From contig JAUICQ010000008.1 in the NCBI GenBank assembly GCA_030427425.1, forward strand, positions 1 to 64,000: DNA of 64,000 bases, written 5' to 3'. This DNA is from Fimbriimonadia bacterium. Lineage in GTDB: Bacteria > Armatimonadota > Fimbriimonadia > Fimbriimonadales > Fimbriimonadaceae. Below the pieces are notes generated by a model. It searched no databases. It was given only the letters and a program-made list of their open reading frames with translations, and was not told the origin of the DNA. Position 1 is the first letter of the stretch, and every line of letters begins with the position of its first letter. Both the position numbers and the translations under genes were made by a program. Positions 20,759 through 29,326 of the stretch are shown here, in pieces.

Positions 20759-22378
20759 ATGTTAGCTACGAAATATATTTTTGTTACAGGTGGTGTTGTA
20801 AGTTCAATAGGTAAGGGTATCGCGACAGCTTCTTTGGGAAGATTGTTGAGGAATAGGGGATACTCTGTTGCTCCTATTAAGTTAGATCCGTATATAAATG
20901 TTGATGCAGGTACAATGAATCCTTATCAGCACGGAGAGGTGTTCGTTACAGAAGATGGTGCTGAAACAGATTTAGACTTGGGTCATTACGAGCGATTCAT
21001 GGACGTAAACTGTTCCGCAAAAAGTTCTATTACTACAGGGAAGGTATATCAGAGAGTAATAGAGAAAGAGAGGAATGGTGATTATCTTGGTGCAACGGTT
21101 CAGGTGATACCTCATGTTACTACAGAGATTAAAGATGGCATTAAAGAAGCAGGAAAAGATGTAGAGATTGTTATTGCTGAGATTGGTGGTACTGTAGGTG
21201 ATATAGAGAGTCTTCCATTTATGGAGGCTATTCGTCAGTTTAAGAATGATGTTGGTGTTGAGAACTGTATGTATATTCATGTCACACTTATCCCGCAGGT
21301 GGGTCCGTGGAATGAAATTAAGACCAAGCCAACTCAGCATAGTGTGATAAAACTGAGAGAGATAGGGATTGCTCCAGATGTTCTGATATGTAGGACTGAG
21401 AGTGATTTAGCCGATGATGTAAAGGCTAAGCTTAGTATGTTCTGCGATGTGCCAAAAGGTGCGGTTGTAGAGAGTAAAACTGTGAAAACAGTATACGAGA
21501 TACCTCTTCTATATGAAAAGCTAGGATTAGGCGATCTTGTAGTAAACAAGTTAAGATTACCTGTAAGAGAAAAGTGTTCTGATAAATGGGAGAGTCTTGT
21601 ATTATCACTAATTAATGCGGATAGAGAGATTAAAATAACTGCAATCGGGAAATATACAGAGAATGGAGACGCATATAAATCAATCACAGAAGCTTGTATC
21701 CATGCTGGAATTCAACATAATACTAAAGTTACTGTAGACTGGGTAAAGAGTGACGATCTAGACAATTCTGATAAGCTGATAGAAATTTTGAAAAATAGTG
21801 ACGCCTTGTTGGTGGGTCCTGGATTTGGTGGTAGAGGAATTGAAGGCAAGCTGGCTGCTGTTAAATACGCCAGAGAGAATAATCTTCCTTTCTTAGGGAT
21901 CTGCTTAGGAATGCAGTGTGCAGTAATCGAATATGCCAGGAATGTTTGTGGGTTGAAAGATGCTGTCAGTGAAGAGATGGATGAGAACGCTAAAAATAAA
22001 TTAATCCATTACATGCCTAATCAGAAATACCTGAAGCAGTTAGGTGCTACGATGCGGCTTGGAAGTTATGAGTGTATTCTTAAACCCAATTCTCTTGCTA
22101 ACAGATTGTATGGATCAGAAAAAATATCTGATAGGCATCGCCATAGATATGAAGTAAATAATGAATATCGAGAAACACTTGAGAAGAACGGACTTGTTAT
22201 CTCTGGCACATCCCCTGATGGTAATTTGGTGGAAATAGTAGAATTAGAGAATCACCCATACTTTATAGCTACTCAGGCACATCCCGAATTTAAATCGAGA
22301 CCAGACTCTGCGCATCCGTTGTTTAGAGGTCTGGTAGAATCGGTGCTAAATGTTAAAGTAAACACCTGCTGTAAGTAG
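20759..22378 (+). CDS. pyrG: CTP synthase PyrG
   Basis: It converts UTP to CTP using ATP and glutamine-derived ammonia. The 539-residue length is normal. The N-terminal synthetase domain begins TKYIFVTGGVVSSIGKGI with its P-loop-like segment. The C-terminal class I glutamine amidotransferase domain has the nucleophile Cys in FLGICLGMQCAVIEYARN and the His/Glu pair in QAHPEFKSRP. It converges on the thioredoxin-fold gene. Its stop codon lies within the loop side of a terminator-like hairpin. Confidence 0.97.
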   Translation: MLATKYIFVTGGVVSSIGKGIATASLGRLLRNRGYSVAPIKLDPYINVDAGTMNPYQHGEVFVTEDGAETDLDLGHYERFMDVNCSAKSSITTGKVYQRVIEKERNGDYLGATVQVIPHVTTEIKDGIKEAGKDVEIVIAEIGGTVGDIESLPFMEAIRQFKNDVGVENCMYIHVTLIPQVGPWNEIKTKPTQHSVIKLREIGIAPDVLICRTESDLADDVKAKLSMFCDVPKGAVVESKTVKTVYEIPLLYEKLGLGDLVVNKLRLPVREKCSDKWESLVLSLINADREIKITAIGKYTENGDAYKSITEACIHAGIQHNTKVTVDWVKSDDLDNSDKLIEILKNSDALLVGPGFGGRGIEGKLAAVKYARENNLPFLGICLGMQCAVIEYARNVCGLKDAVSEEMDENAKNKLIHYMPNQKYLKQLGATMRLGSYECILKPNSLANRLYGSEKISDRHRHRYEVNNEYRETLEKNGLVISGTSPDGNLVEIVELENHPYFIATQAHPEFKSRPDSAHPLFRGLVESVLNVKVNTCCK

Positions 22379-22389
22379 GTGTTTACTTT
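22355..22389. terminator. Hairpin overlapping the pyrG stop codon
   Basis: AAAGTAAACACCT (22355-22367) pairs perfectly with AGGTGTTTACTTT (22377-22389): 13 bp, 9-base loop. The pyrG stop (22376-22378) falls at the loop/right-stem boundary, so the last codons encode the left arm. The A-rich left end and T-rich right end allow it to serve both convergent genes. Confidence 0.65.
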
Positions 22390-22413
22390 ATTGAATAAGC
22401 GAATTATTGTTTC

Positions 22414-23016
22414 TTAATGTACAAACGGGCATCCGAATTTTGTTTTTTCGGGAGCTTTGCTGAAGTCTATCTTCTTTACCTTTACTTTGCCAACTTTAGC
22501 CATTGCATCCCCAACTTCTTTTAGTATCTCTTGGGAATATCCTTTCCAGAATTTTACAACCTCTCTTTTCTTGTTTAGCTGAACAATATAGGGTGATCGT
22601 TGAGCACCAGCGTCTTTGATGATTGTTAAACTATCGTCATATAGTACTGGATATGGTGCATTGAATTTTTTCTGCCAAGCATCAAATAATCCGTCTGTGT
22701 TATCCATATTAATCACTCCGAAGAATGGTGTTTTAGGATAAGCTTTGTAGAGTTGTTCTACAAATGGGATTGCTTTAGCGTTCATGGGGCAAGTAGATTT
22801 TATAAAGTAGAGAAAAACGCCATCATTCTTTTTTAGCTCGTTCTCTAGTGTATATGTTTTATTGTTACTTGCTTTAGCAGTAAAGTTAGAGACTACTCTG
22901 GTTTTAGTGTCTTCTTTTTTAGTCGTGTTTTCACTGTTACATTTACTAGCGCTCGTGAATAGCATGATGGATGCTATTAGAATCGTATTTATTGTTTTGT
23001 TTTTTAGTAATGTCAT
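22414..23016 (-). CDS. Exported thioredoxin-fold (AhpC/TSA-like) protein
   Basis: A 200-residue protein with a signal sequence ending FTSASKC, which may be a lipobox. The fold looks like the thioredoxin/peroxiredoxin superfamily: FTAKASNNKTYTLENELKKNDGVFLYFIKSTCP, then a conserved-type helix and strand (YPKTPFFGVINMDN). The expected CxxC is replaced by CPMN, leaving a single Cys at the usual site; another Cys is near the C-terminus (FGCPFVH). It may be a peroxiredoxin-like enzyme or a redox carrier on the periplasmic side. It converges on pyrG. Confidence 0.75.
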   Translation of the reverse strand: MTLLKNKTINTILIASIMLFTSASKCNSENTTKKEDTKTRVVSNFTAKASNNKTYTLENELKKNDGVFLYFIKSTCPMNAKAIPFVEQLYKAYPKTPFFGVINMDNTDGLFDAWQKKFNAPYPVLYDDSLTIIKDAGAQRSPYIVQLNKKREVVKFWKGYSQEILKEVGDAMAKVGKVKVKKIDFSKAPEKTKFGCPFVH

Positions 23017-23076
23017 AGTTTTTTCCTAATTAATATATAAGTAGTTTATTCGGTAACAGCCGATAATAGTACTATT

Positions 23077-23187
23077 ATGAAGCAGATTGTGGCATTCTTT
23101 TCAATCGTATTACTGTTAGTTATTTCGATGGGTGGCTGTTCCTGGAACAAAACAGTACATAAACCATTAAAAGGAATTTATCTTTAG
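23077..23187 (+). CDS. Very small predicted lipoprotein
   Basis: A 36-codon frame starting ATG at 23077: MKQIVAFFSI, then a hydrophobic core VLLLVISMGG, then Cys21 in the lipobox SMGGC, followed by a short basic tail (SWNKTVHKPLKGIYL). Such a short, complete lipoprotein signal in an otherwise gene-free gap suggests a real gene, comparable in size to entericidin-type lipoproteins. No clear ribosome binding site is seen. It lies divergent from the thioredoxin-fold gene and 77 bp upstream of the Fe-S oxidoreductase gene. Confidence 0.55.
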   Translation: MKQIVAFFSIVLLLVISMGGCSWNKTVHKPLKGIYL

Positions 23188-23264
23188 CATATTGTGATTA
23201 TTTTATAATTATGTATGGGTAACCTTACTTATAGTATTTTAATTTACAAGTATTTTTACTATTT

Positions 23265-25262
23265 ATGAACGATTTTTATTTAGAGCCCACCAGACATGAG
23301 TTCCTGCATATGCCTCATTGGCAGAAGTATCTTTTCTATGTTTTAATCTATATCAGTTTATCCATTATGTTTGCTCAGTTTTTCTGGCGATTCAAGTTGT
23401 GGAAGCAGGGGAAATCGATTACCTGGAAACCGGAGATTGTTAAAAATTTTATTACCTATGTTTTAGCGCAGAAAAAAGTGAGATCGTCCAGGAAAACGAC
23501 TGGTGCGCCAATGCACTTGATGATCTTTTACGGATTCCTCACACTCTTTATAGCTACAACACTCCTTGCTATAAGCACGTACGGACCCTGGAATTTCCAC
23601 CGTGGCCTCTACTATCTTATCTACGAGATGATTGTAGACATAATGGGGCTAGTCTATGTGGTAGGGATTGTCTGGGCCATAGCGAGAAGAAATGTTAAAC
23701 CACCAGCATCGCTCACCCATGCGATATCGGATAACTGGGCGTTACTGCTATTGCTGTCACTAGGTATATCCGGATTTATTCTTGAAGCTGCTAGAATGAA
23801 CAACAATCCGCAACCATTCGATTGGAGTGGTATCGTAGGTTTTGCACTAAGTAAGTGTCTCTGGAGTATATCGGATAGCATGTATGTAGCTATTTGGTGG
23901 ATTCACGCAGTACTAGTTTATGCCTTCTTTATTACGCTTCCTCAGATGCGATTAAAGCATATCCTTATGGCTGTTATAACTACTGCTACAAAGCCTGATA
24001 CTCATATGGGAGCATTGAAGCCAATTACTATGGAAGAGGTGGAGCAGACTGGTAAAATTGGCGTAACAGATTATCAGGATTATTCGAAATGGCATCTAAT
24101 GTCGCTTGATGCTTGTATGGAATGTGGTAGATGTACGGAGGTTTGTCCGGCTAATGGTGTTGGAAAGGTACTGAATCCGAAGCAGATTGTTCAGGGCATA
24201 AGGGTTAGTATGGAATCTGGGGTAACTGTTGCCGATGCAGTTACGGAAGAAGCTTTATGGGAATGTACTACCTGTAACGCGTGTGTAGAGGCTTGTCCGG
24301 TATTAATTAGACACGTAGACTTAATTGTAGATGCTAGAAGAGGATTAGTTGCAGAAGGAAAACTTGCTGGCAGTGCTGCTGTTATGTTAAGGCAGACAGG
24401 AAGCACTTCAAATGCTTGGGGGGCATCTCCTGAGGTTAGGGAAGATTGGATGAAAGATGTGGAAGTTCCTTTAGCTAGAGAGAAGAAAGAGTTCGATGTT
24501 CTTTTCTGGGTAGGCTGTGCTGGAGCAACCGATTCTGGAGCGATGAAAACAACCAAGGCAATGGCTAGTCTGCTAGATAAGGCTGGTGTAGATTATGCTT
24601 GTTTGGGTAGGGAGGAGAGCTGTACTGGCGATTCCGCTAGAAGAGCAGGGGATGAATTCCTTTATCAACAGATGGTGGCTCAGAATTTAGAGACTTTCAA
24701 ACAGTATAAATTTAAGAAGATAGTGACTCCTTGTCCGCACTGTTTTAACACACTTAAAAATGAGTATAACGACTTCTATCAGGAGAATGCTTATGAGGGG
24801 AATCATGATGTAATTCACCATACTCAGTATATTCAAGAATTAATCAGTGATGGCAAACTGCAGTCGGCTAAACTGGAGGATAAGAAGGTTACATATCACG
24901 ACCCCTGCTATCTTGCTAGAGTGAATAATGAGAGCGATGCACCAAGGAAAATCGTTGGGGATAATAGTGATTTTAATTCTGGTGGTGGTGCGGGTAAAGA
25001 TGGCAAATTAGCCGAGCCTGAGAATAAGGGTAGGAAGACACTCTGTTGTGGTGCTGGTGGAGGAAGAATGTGGATGGAAGAGCCACCGAGTCAGCGACCC
25101 GGTAATAAGCGTGCTGAAGAATTAATCGCCACTGGTGCTAAGGATATCGCGGTGGGATGTCCGTTCTGCAGAATCATGATTGGTGATAGTGTGAAACAGG
25201 TAACTGAGGATAATATTAACATTCTAGATTTGGCAGAACTTGTTGATAAAGCGAATGAGTAG
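23265..25262 (+). CDS. Membrane-anchored heterodisulfide reductase-like Fe-S oxidoreductase
   Basis: A 665-residue electron-transfer protein. The N-terminal 240 residues contain about five membrane helices resembling the cytochrome-b-type NarI/HdrE domain. Two [4Fe-4S] motifs follow: CMECGRCTEVCP and CTTCNACVEACP. The C-terminal half carries CCG domains of the HdrD/GlpC type: FWVGCAGATDSG, TPCPHCFNTL, DPCYLARVN, LCCGAGGGRMWME and VGCPFCRIM. This fused layout is known from several bacterial lineages, where it is thought to pass electrons between a soluble donor such as ETF and the quinone pool. Partners are not visible in this window. Confidence 0.88.
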   Translation: MNDFYLEPTRHEFLHMPHWQKYLFYVLIYISLSIMFAQFFWRFKLWKQGKSITWKPEIVKNFITYVLAQKKVRSSRKTTGAPMHLMIFYGFLTLFIATTLLAISTYGPWNFHRGLYYLIYEMIVDIMGLVYVVGIVWAIARRNVKPPASLTHAISDNWALLLLLSLGISGFILEAARMNNNPQPFDWSGIVGFALSKCLWSISDSMYVAIWWIHAVLVYAFFITLPQMRLKHILMAVITTATKPDTHMGALKPITMEEVEQTGKIGVTDYQDYSKWHLMSLDACMECGRCTEVCPANGVGKVLNPKQIVQGIRVSMESGVTVADAVTEEALWECTTCNACVEACPVLIRHVDLIVDARRGLVAEGKLAGSAAVMLRQTGSTSNAWGASPEVREDWMKDVEVPLAREKKEFDVLFWVGCAGATDSGAMKTTKAMASLLDKAGVDYACLGREESCTGDSARRAGDEFLYQQMVAQNLETFKQYKFKKIVTPCPHCFNTLKNEYNDFYQENAYEGNHDVIHHTQYIQELISDGKLQSAKLEDKKVTYHDPCYLARVNNESDAPRKIVGDNSDFNSGGGAGKDGKLAEPENKGRKTLCCGAGGGRMWMEEPPSQRPGNKRAEELIATGAKDIAVGCPFCRIMIGDSVKQVTEDNINILDLAELVDKANE

Positions 25263-25363
25263 TCGGTTCGTATTTTTGCATCTATAATTCCAATTCTTAT
25301 ATACAGGAATAAATAATTCGTGAATTAAAAGTTAGCCTATGGTAAAATTATATTAGGGTAACT

Positions 25364-26278
25364 ATGAATTGTAATAACATTTTAAGAGTATTTCTGTTTT
25401 TGTTTTCAGTATTTGTAATTGTTTCTTGCAAGAAGCAAGTTAAAGAGAGTGAAATTAAGAAGCCCCATATTGTAACCACCACCGGGATGATTGCCGATAC
25501 CGTTAAAAACATAGTGGGTGATACTGCAACAGTAGAGGCCATTATGGGGAGTGGGGTGGATCCGCATCTATATAAAGCTTCTCCTTCTGATATCAGGAAG
25601 TTGCAGAGTGCGACTCTTGTAGTGTTTAACGGATTGCATCTGGAAGGTAAGATGGGTGATATTCTAGAGAAGATAACCGAGAATGGTGATGCATATAATT
25701 ATGCATCAGGAATTACTAATAAAAGGACGCTCCTTAATAAGGATGGCGCAGAAGATCCCCATATATGGATGGATGTAGCATTATGGAGTGAGGGGATAGA
25801 TGAGTTGAGGAAAAAATTGGAGTATGCCACTAAGGCCGATTTGAAAGATAATGCTGGTGTGTATAAAGAACGGCTCAGTTTGCTCCACAAGTTCTGTAAA
25901 GAGAGTATGGATAAAATTCCTTTAGAGAGGAGAGTACTGATAACTGCTCATGATGCATTTGGATATTTTGGGAGTGCATATGGGGTAGAAGTAAAAGGCA
26001 TACAGGGGCTAAGTACAGAATCGGAAGCTGGGTTGAAAGAGATAAATAATTTAGTAGAATTAATTACTAAGAGAAGAGTGAAGGCTGTCTTTGTTGAGAG
26101 TTCTGTGTCTCCCAAAAATATTCAAGCATTAATTGAGGGGGCTAAGCACAGAGGGGCTGACGTTAGCTTAGGTGGAGAGCTTTATAGCGATGCGATGGGA
26201 GATGCTGGAACAGATGAAGGAACTTATATTGGCATGATCCAGAGCAACGTAAATACTATACTGGAGGCTTTAAAGTAA
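25364..26278 (+). CDS. Metal-binding lipoprotein of a Zn/Mn/Fe ABC importer (TroA/ZnuA-like)
   Basis: Substrate-binding component of the importer encoded by the next three genes. The 304-residue protein has a lipoprotein signal with Cys22 (FVIVSC). Metal ligands fit the cluster A-I family: His68 (GVDPHLY), His133 (EDPHIW), His196 (TAHDAFGYF) and Asp276 (YSDAMG), the 3-His/1-Asp set of TroA. No His-rich loop is present, so this does not look like a typical high-affinity ZnuA. The metal (Zn, Mn or Fe) cannot be fixed from sequence. Its stop overlaps the start of the ATPase gene by one base. Confidence 0.92.
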   Translation: MNCNNILRVFLFLFSVFVIVSCKKQVKESEIKKPHIVTTTGMIADTVKNIVGDTATVEAIMGSGVDPHLYKASPSDIRKLQSATLVVFNGLHLEGKMGDILEKITENGDAYNYASGITNKRTLLNKDGAEDPHIWMDVALWSEGIDELRKKLEYATKADLKDNAGVYKERLSLLHKFCKESMDKIPLERRVLITAHDAFGYFGSAYGVEVKGIQGLSTESEAGLKEINNLVELITKRRVKAVFVESSVSPKNIQALIEGAKHRGADVSLGGELYSDAMGDAGTDEGTYIGMIQSNVNTILEALK

Positions 26279-27066
26279 TGGATGCTTCTCAAAAAGCGCT
26301 TACCGTGAATAATTTAAGTGTGATCTATGATGATAAGATAGTGCTCCGGAATGTTAGTATGGAAGTGAAGAAGGGGAGTCTGCTTGCGATAGTGGGTCCG
26401 AATGGTGCAGGGAAGAGTACTCTGATTAAAGCTGTATTAGGGATTATATCTAGTGTGTTAGGTAGTTTTGAAGTATTTGGAAAGCCGATTGCTTCTATGC
26501 GGAAGAGTATAGCTTATATGCCCCAGAGAGAGAATATCGATTGGGACTTTCCGGTGAACGTATTAGACGTCGTGCTGATGGGAACATATGGTAAGTTAGG
26601 TTGGTTTCAGCGCCCAGGAGAGGCTGAGCGGAAATTAGCTCTGGATGCAATTAGCAAGGTGGGTTTATCCGGATTTCATAATAGGCAGATTAGTGAGCTT
26701 AGCGGGGGGCAGCAGCAGAGAACATTCTTAGCACGTGCGTTGGCTCAGGATGCAGAACTTTACTTTATGGATGAACCCTTTGCAGGGGTAGATGTTGCAA
26801 CAGAAAACACGATAATGGAGACGCTTCAGAAATTGAAAGATAGTGGTAAAACTGTGGTAGCAGTGCACCATAATTTAGATACTGTACAGAAGTATTTTGA
26901 TGAGGTAGTGATACTGAACGAGGAGCTGATTGCATCTGGGAAAGTAGAGAACGTTTTAAATAAAGAGAATCTGATACAAGCTTATGGAAAAAGTATTGGA
27001 AAGAATCTTAATAAGGATAAATCAGTATTTGGAACCGATTTAAATCCGGATGGTGCAATAGGTTAG
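26278..27066 (+). CDS. ATPase subunit of the metal ABC importer
   Basis: The 262-residue ABC ATPase powers uptake by the flanking components. Visible: Walker A GPNGAGKST, the MPQRENIDWDFPVNVLDVVLMG Q-loop region (an ENIDWDFP segment typical of the Mn/Zn branch), the signature LSGGQQQR, Walker B LYFMDEPFAGVD, and the H-loop VVAVHHNL. Translation is coupled to the binding-protein gene through an overlapping TAATG, and the permease gene follows 8 bp later. Confidence 0.95.
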   Translation: MDASQKALTVNNLSVIYDDKIVLRNVSMEVKKGSLLAIVGPNGAGKSTLIKAVLGIISSVLGSFEVFGKPIASMRKSIAYMPQRENIDWDFPVNVLDVVLMGTYGKLGWFQRPGEAERKLALDAISKVGLSGFHNRQISELSGGQQQRTFLARALAQDAELYFMDEPFAGVDVATENTIMETLQKLKDSGKTVVAVHHNLDTVQKYFDEVVILNEELIASGKVENVLNKENLIQAYGKSIGKNLNKDKSVFGTDLNPDGAIG

Positions 27067-27074
27067 TTTGACTG

Positions 27075-28178
27075 ATGCTAGATGTGTTTTCTTATAATAC
27101 AACAATCGTATTAGTGGGATCGGCTATGCTTGGTTTTACATGCGGCATAATCGGAGCCTGTATGTACCTTAAACGCCGACCCCTCATTGGTGATGTTATC
27201 GCGCATTCTGCACTCCCAGGAATTGTGGTGGCTTACTGGGTAACGGAGAGTAAGAATCTATCGGTACTGTTGTTGGGAGCCTTGGTATCGGGTCTGCTGG
27301 GTATGGCATTCCACACTATTTTTCGAAAAGCATTGAAAATTTATGAAGATTCAGCAATGAGTTTAATCTTGTCGGTGATGTTCGGTATTGGGATTACACT
27401 TTCTAGACACGTTCAGAATGTTGTTCCTAATTCTAGTAAAGCTGGTCTGGATAATTATATTTATGGAAAAGCGGCTGGAATATTAATGCAGGATGTCTGG
27501 TTAATATTAGGTGTATCATTGCTTTGTTTAGTAGTGATACTGCCGATACTTAGAGCAGCAAAACTGATGATATTCGATTCTGCCTTTGCGGGATCGTTGG
27601 GTTGGAATGTGGCTTGGTTCGATTATCTTCTTTTAGCCCTTCTAAGCATAGTTGTTGTTATAGGTTTACCCATGGTCGGGATTGTTATGGTAGCTGCAAT
27701 CGTGTTAATTCCTCCTGCAGCAGCTAGGTTTTGGACTGATAAGTTTAAGTTAGTATTGTTGGGTTCTGGGATAATCGGGATGGTATCTTGTGCTTTGGGA
27801 TCTTATGTAAGTGCTATTTATGAAAAGACTCCGACTGGTCCAAGCATAATAATTGTGGCGGGGTCTATCTTTTTGTTGTCTAGCATGTTTGCTCCTAAAC
27901 GGGGAGTTATTAGTTTAACATTAAAACATGGGAAAAAACGTATTGCTTATACCTCTTTGCTTCTTCTATCTTGGCTGGAAAAAGAGGAAATTACTAAGGT
28001 CGAACTGCTGAGAAAGATATCTGCTTGTTCTACAAACCCAGTCTATAATCTGCTAAGTGTTCGGTATTTAACTTGGAAAGGTTATGCAAAAAGAGATGGG
28101 TCCGGTAGATACATTTTAACGGATTACGGTAGTGCAACGTTTAAGAAGAATATCAATATTTTAGGAGGGATTAAATAA
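27075..28178 (+). CDS. Metal ABC permease fused to a C-terminal winged-helix domain
   Basis: Residues about 1-272 form an ABC-3 family permease with eight or nine helices and the conserved LIGDVIAHSALPGI segment. After MFAPKRG, a soluble tail (about 280-367) looks like a DtxR/MntR-type winged helix: SLLLLSWLEKEEITKVELLRK, VYNLLSVRYLTWKGYAKRDG, YILTDYGSATF. The same fusion type is known in Chlamydia as YtgCR, where the tail is released as a metal-responsive repressor. Here no long metal-binding/dimerisation domain follows. It overlaps the second permease gene by one base. Confidence 0.9.
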   Translation: MLDVFSYNTTIVLVGSAMLGFTCGIIGACMYLKRRPLIGDVIAHSALPGIVVAYWVTESKNLSVLLLGALVSGLLGMAFHTIFRKALKIYEDSAMSLILSVMFGIGITLSRHVQNVVPNSSKAGLDNYIYGKAAGILMQDVWLILGVSLLCLVVILPILRAAKLMIFDSAFAGSLGWNVAWFDYLLLALLSIVVVIGLPMVGIVMVAAIVLIPPAAARFWTDKFKLVLLGSGIIGMVSCALGSYVSAIYEKTPTGPSIIIVAGSIFLLSSMFAPKRGVISLTLKHGKKRIAYTSLLLLSWLEKEEITKVELLRKISACSTNPVYNLLSVRYLTWKGYAKRDGSGRYILTDYGSATFKKNINILGGIK

Positions 28179-29053
28179 TGGATAGTTATGCGTTTTATAC
28201 GGCTACTACTTGTATTCTGTGCGGATTAATCTGCTCTTTGCTTGGTGTTTGGCTGGTAAGTATGAGGCTCAGTATGTTGGGTGATGCTATATCCCATGCG
28301 GTACTTCCTGGACTAGCTTTAGTATTTATATTGTTTTATACAAGGGCATCTCTGCCGATGTTATTAGGTGCTACCTTTATGGGTGTTGTTACGGTATGGT
28401 GGATGCGCATATTGAAGGATTATCTTCGTGTGCAGAGTGATGCTAGTATGGGTATTGTTTTTACCACATTATTTGCCATTGGTGTGATTCTTATTACACG
28501 ATATGCGTCTCAGGTAGATCTGGATCCTGGGTGTGTTCTATATGGATCGGCTGAGTTGGTTGCGTTAGATACTATTAACTTTTTGGGATACGAGATTCCT
28601 CGAACGTGGGGTGTTATTCTGCCAACTCTTGGGATTGTTGGGGTGTGTCTTCTTCTATTCCATCACCGATTTTTAATTATGGCTTTCGATGCTCCTCTGG
28701 CTAAAGCTTTAAATATTTATCCTGTGTTCTATTATTATCTACTGATGTGTTTAGTGGCATTAAGTGTGGTCTCTTCGTTTGAATCGGTTGGGTCTATTCT
28801 GGTTATCGCTATGTTGACGGGTCCGGCGGCATCTGCACGGTTGCTTTTTTCTAATTTTAGAGATCTGTACATCTTTTCTTCAGTGTTTTCCGTAATCGCG
28901 TCATCGTTTGGATGTTGGCTAGGGTTCTGGTGGAATACATCTATTGCTGGCTGTATATCGATAGCGGTAGGAATCCAGTTTCTTATTGCAGCAGTGGTGT
29001 ATCTTTTCAAGAGAAGTAAGGAAGTTGAGAAGGTCGCGGCTGGAAATGTATGA
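28178..29053 (+). CDS. Second permease subunit of the metal ABC importer
   Basis: A 291-residue ABC-3 permease with eight or nine helices. MLGDAISHAVLPGLALVF is the conserved loop shared with its partner permease, and VASSFESVGSILVIAMLTGPAASARLL-type residues form the cytoplasmic coupling region. It has no winged-helix tail, unlike the preceding subunit, and ends with a short charged tail. It is the last gene of the four-gene operon; a dispersed repeat begins about 60 bp downstream. Confidence 0.93.
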   Translation: MDSYAFYTATTCILCGLICSLLGVWLVSMRLSMLGDAISHAVLPGLALVFILFYTRASLPMLLGATFMGVVTVWWMRILKDYLRVQSDASMGIVFTTLFAIGVILITRYASQVDLDPGCVLYGSAELVALDTINFLGYEIPRTWGVILPTLGIVGVCLLLFHHRFLIMAFDAPLAKALNIYPVFYYYLLMCLVALSVVSSFESVGSILVIAMLTGPAASARLLFSNFRDLYIFSSVFSVIASSFGCWLGFWWNTSIAGCISIAVGIQFLIAAVVYLFKRSKEVEKVAAGNV

Positions 29054-29117
29054 GGCAGGACCTTTATGGTGTTGATTTGATGGTGTAAAGTGTTTGTTAT
29101 TTTCCGCTCTACCTAGA

Positions 29118-29235
29118 GTCATCCTGGAACGGGATCCAGCCCTTTATTAAACGACCGGATCGCGGTATTTTCATAACACCGCGATGACTGTGTTAGTTAG
29201 TTAGTTAGTATAGTTTATTGAACCCACACTTGGTA
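29118..29235. repeat. Dispersed hairpin repeat copy
   Basis: Two hairpins in a row: CTGGA (29124-29128) with TCCAG (29135-29139), and TCGCGGT (29160-29166) with ACCGCGA (29178-29184). Then GATGAC, four tandem GTTA units, and TTATTGAACCCACACT (from 29216). The order hairpin, GATGAC, GTTAGTTAG, GAACCCACA matches the elements at 1741, 42547 and 44182. It fills the gap between the metal-transport operon and ppk. Confidence 0.65.
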
Positions 29236-29326
29236 ATCATCTTCGAAATGCAGAAAATGCTAAGTTCTGGCCTTTATTGCAAACAAACCAAATGCTTTAA
29301 AAACCGACCCATTACCGACAATCCCG

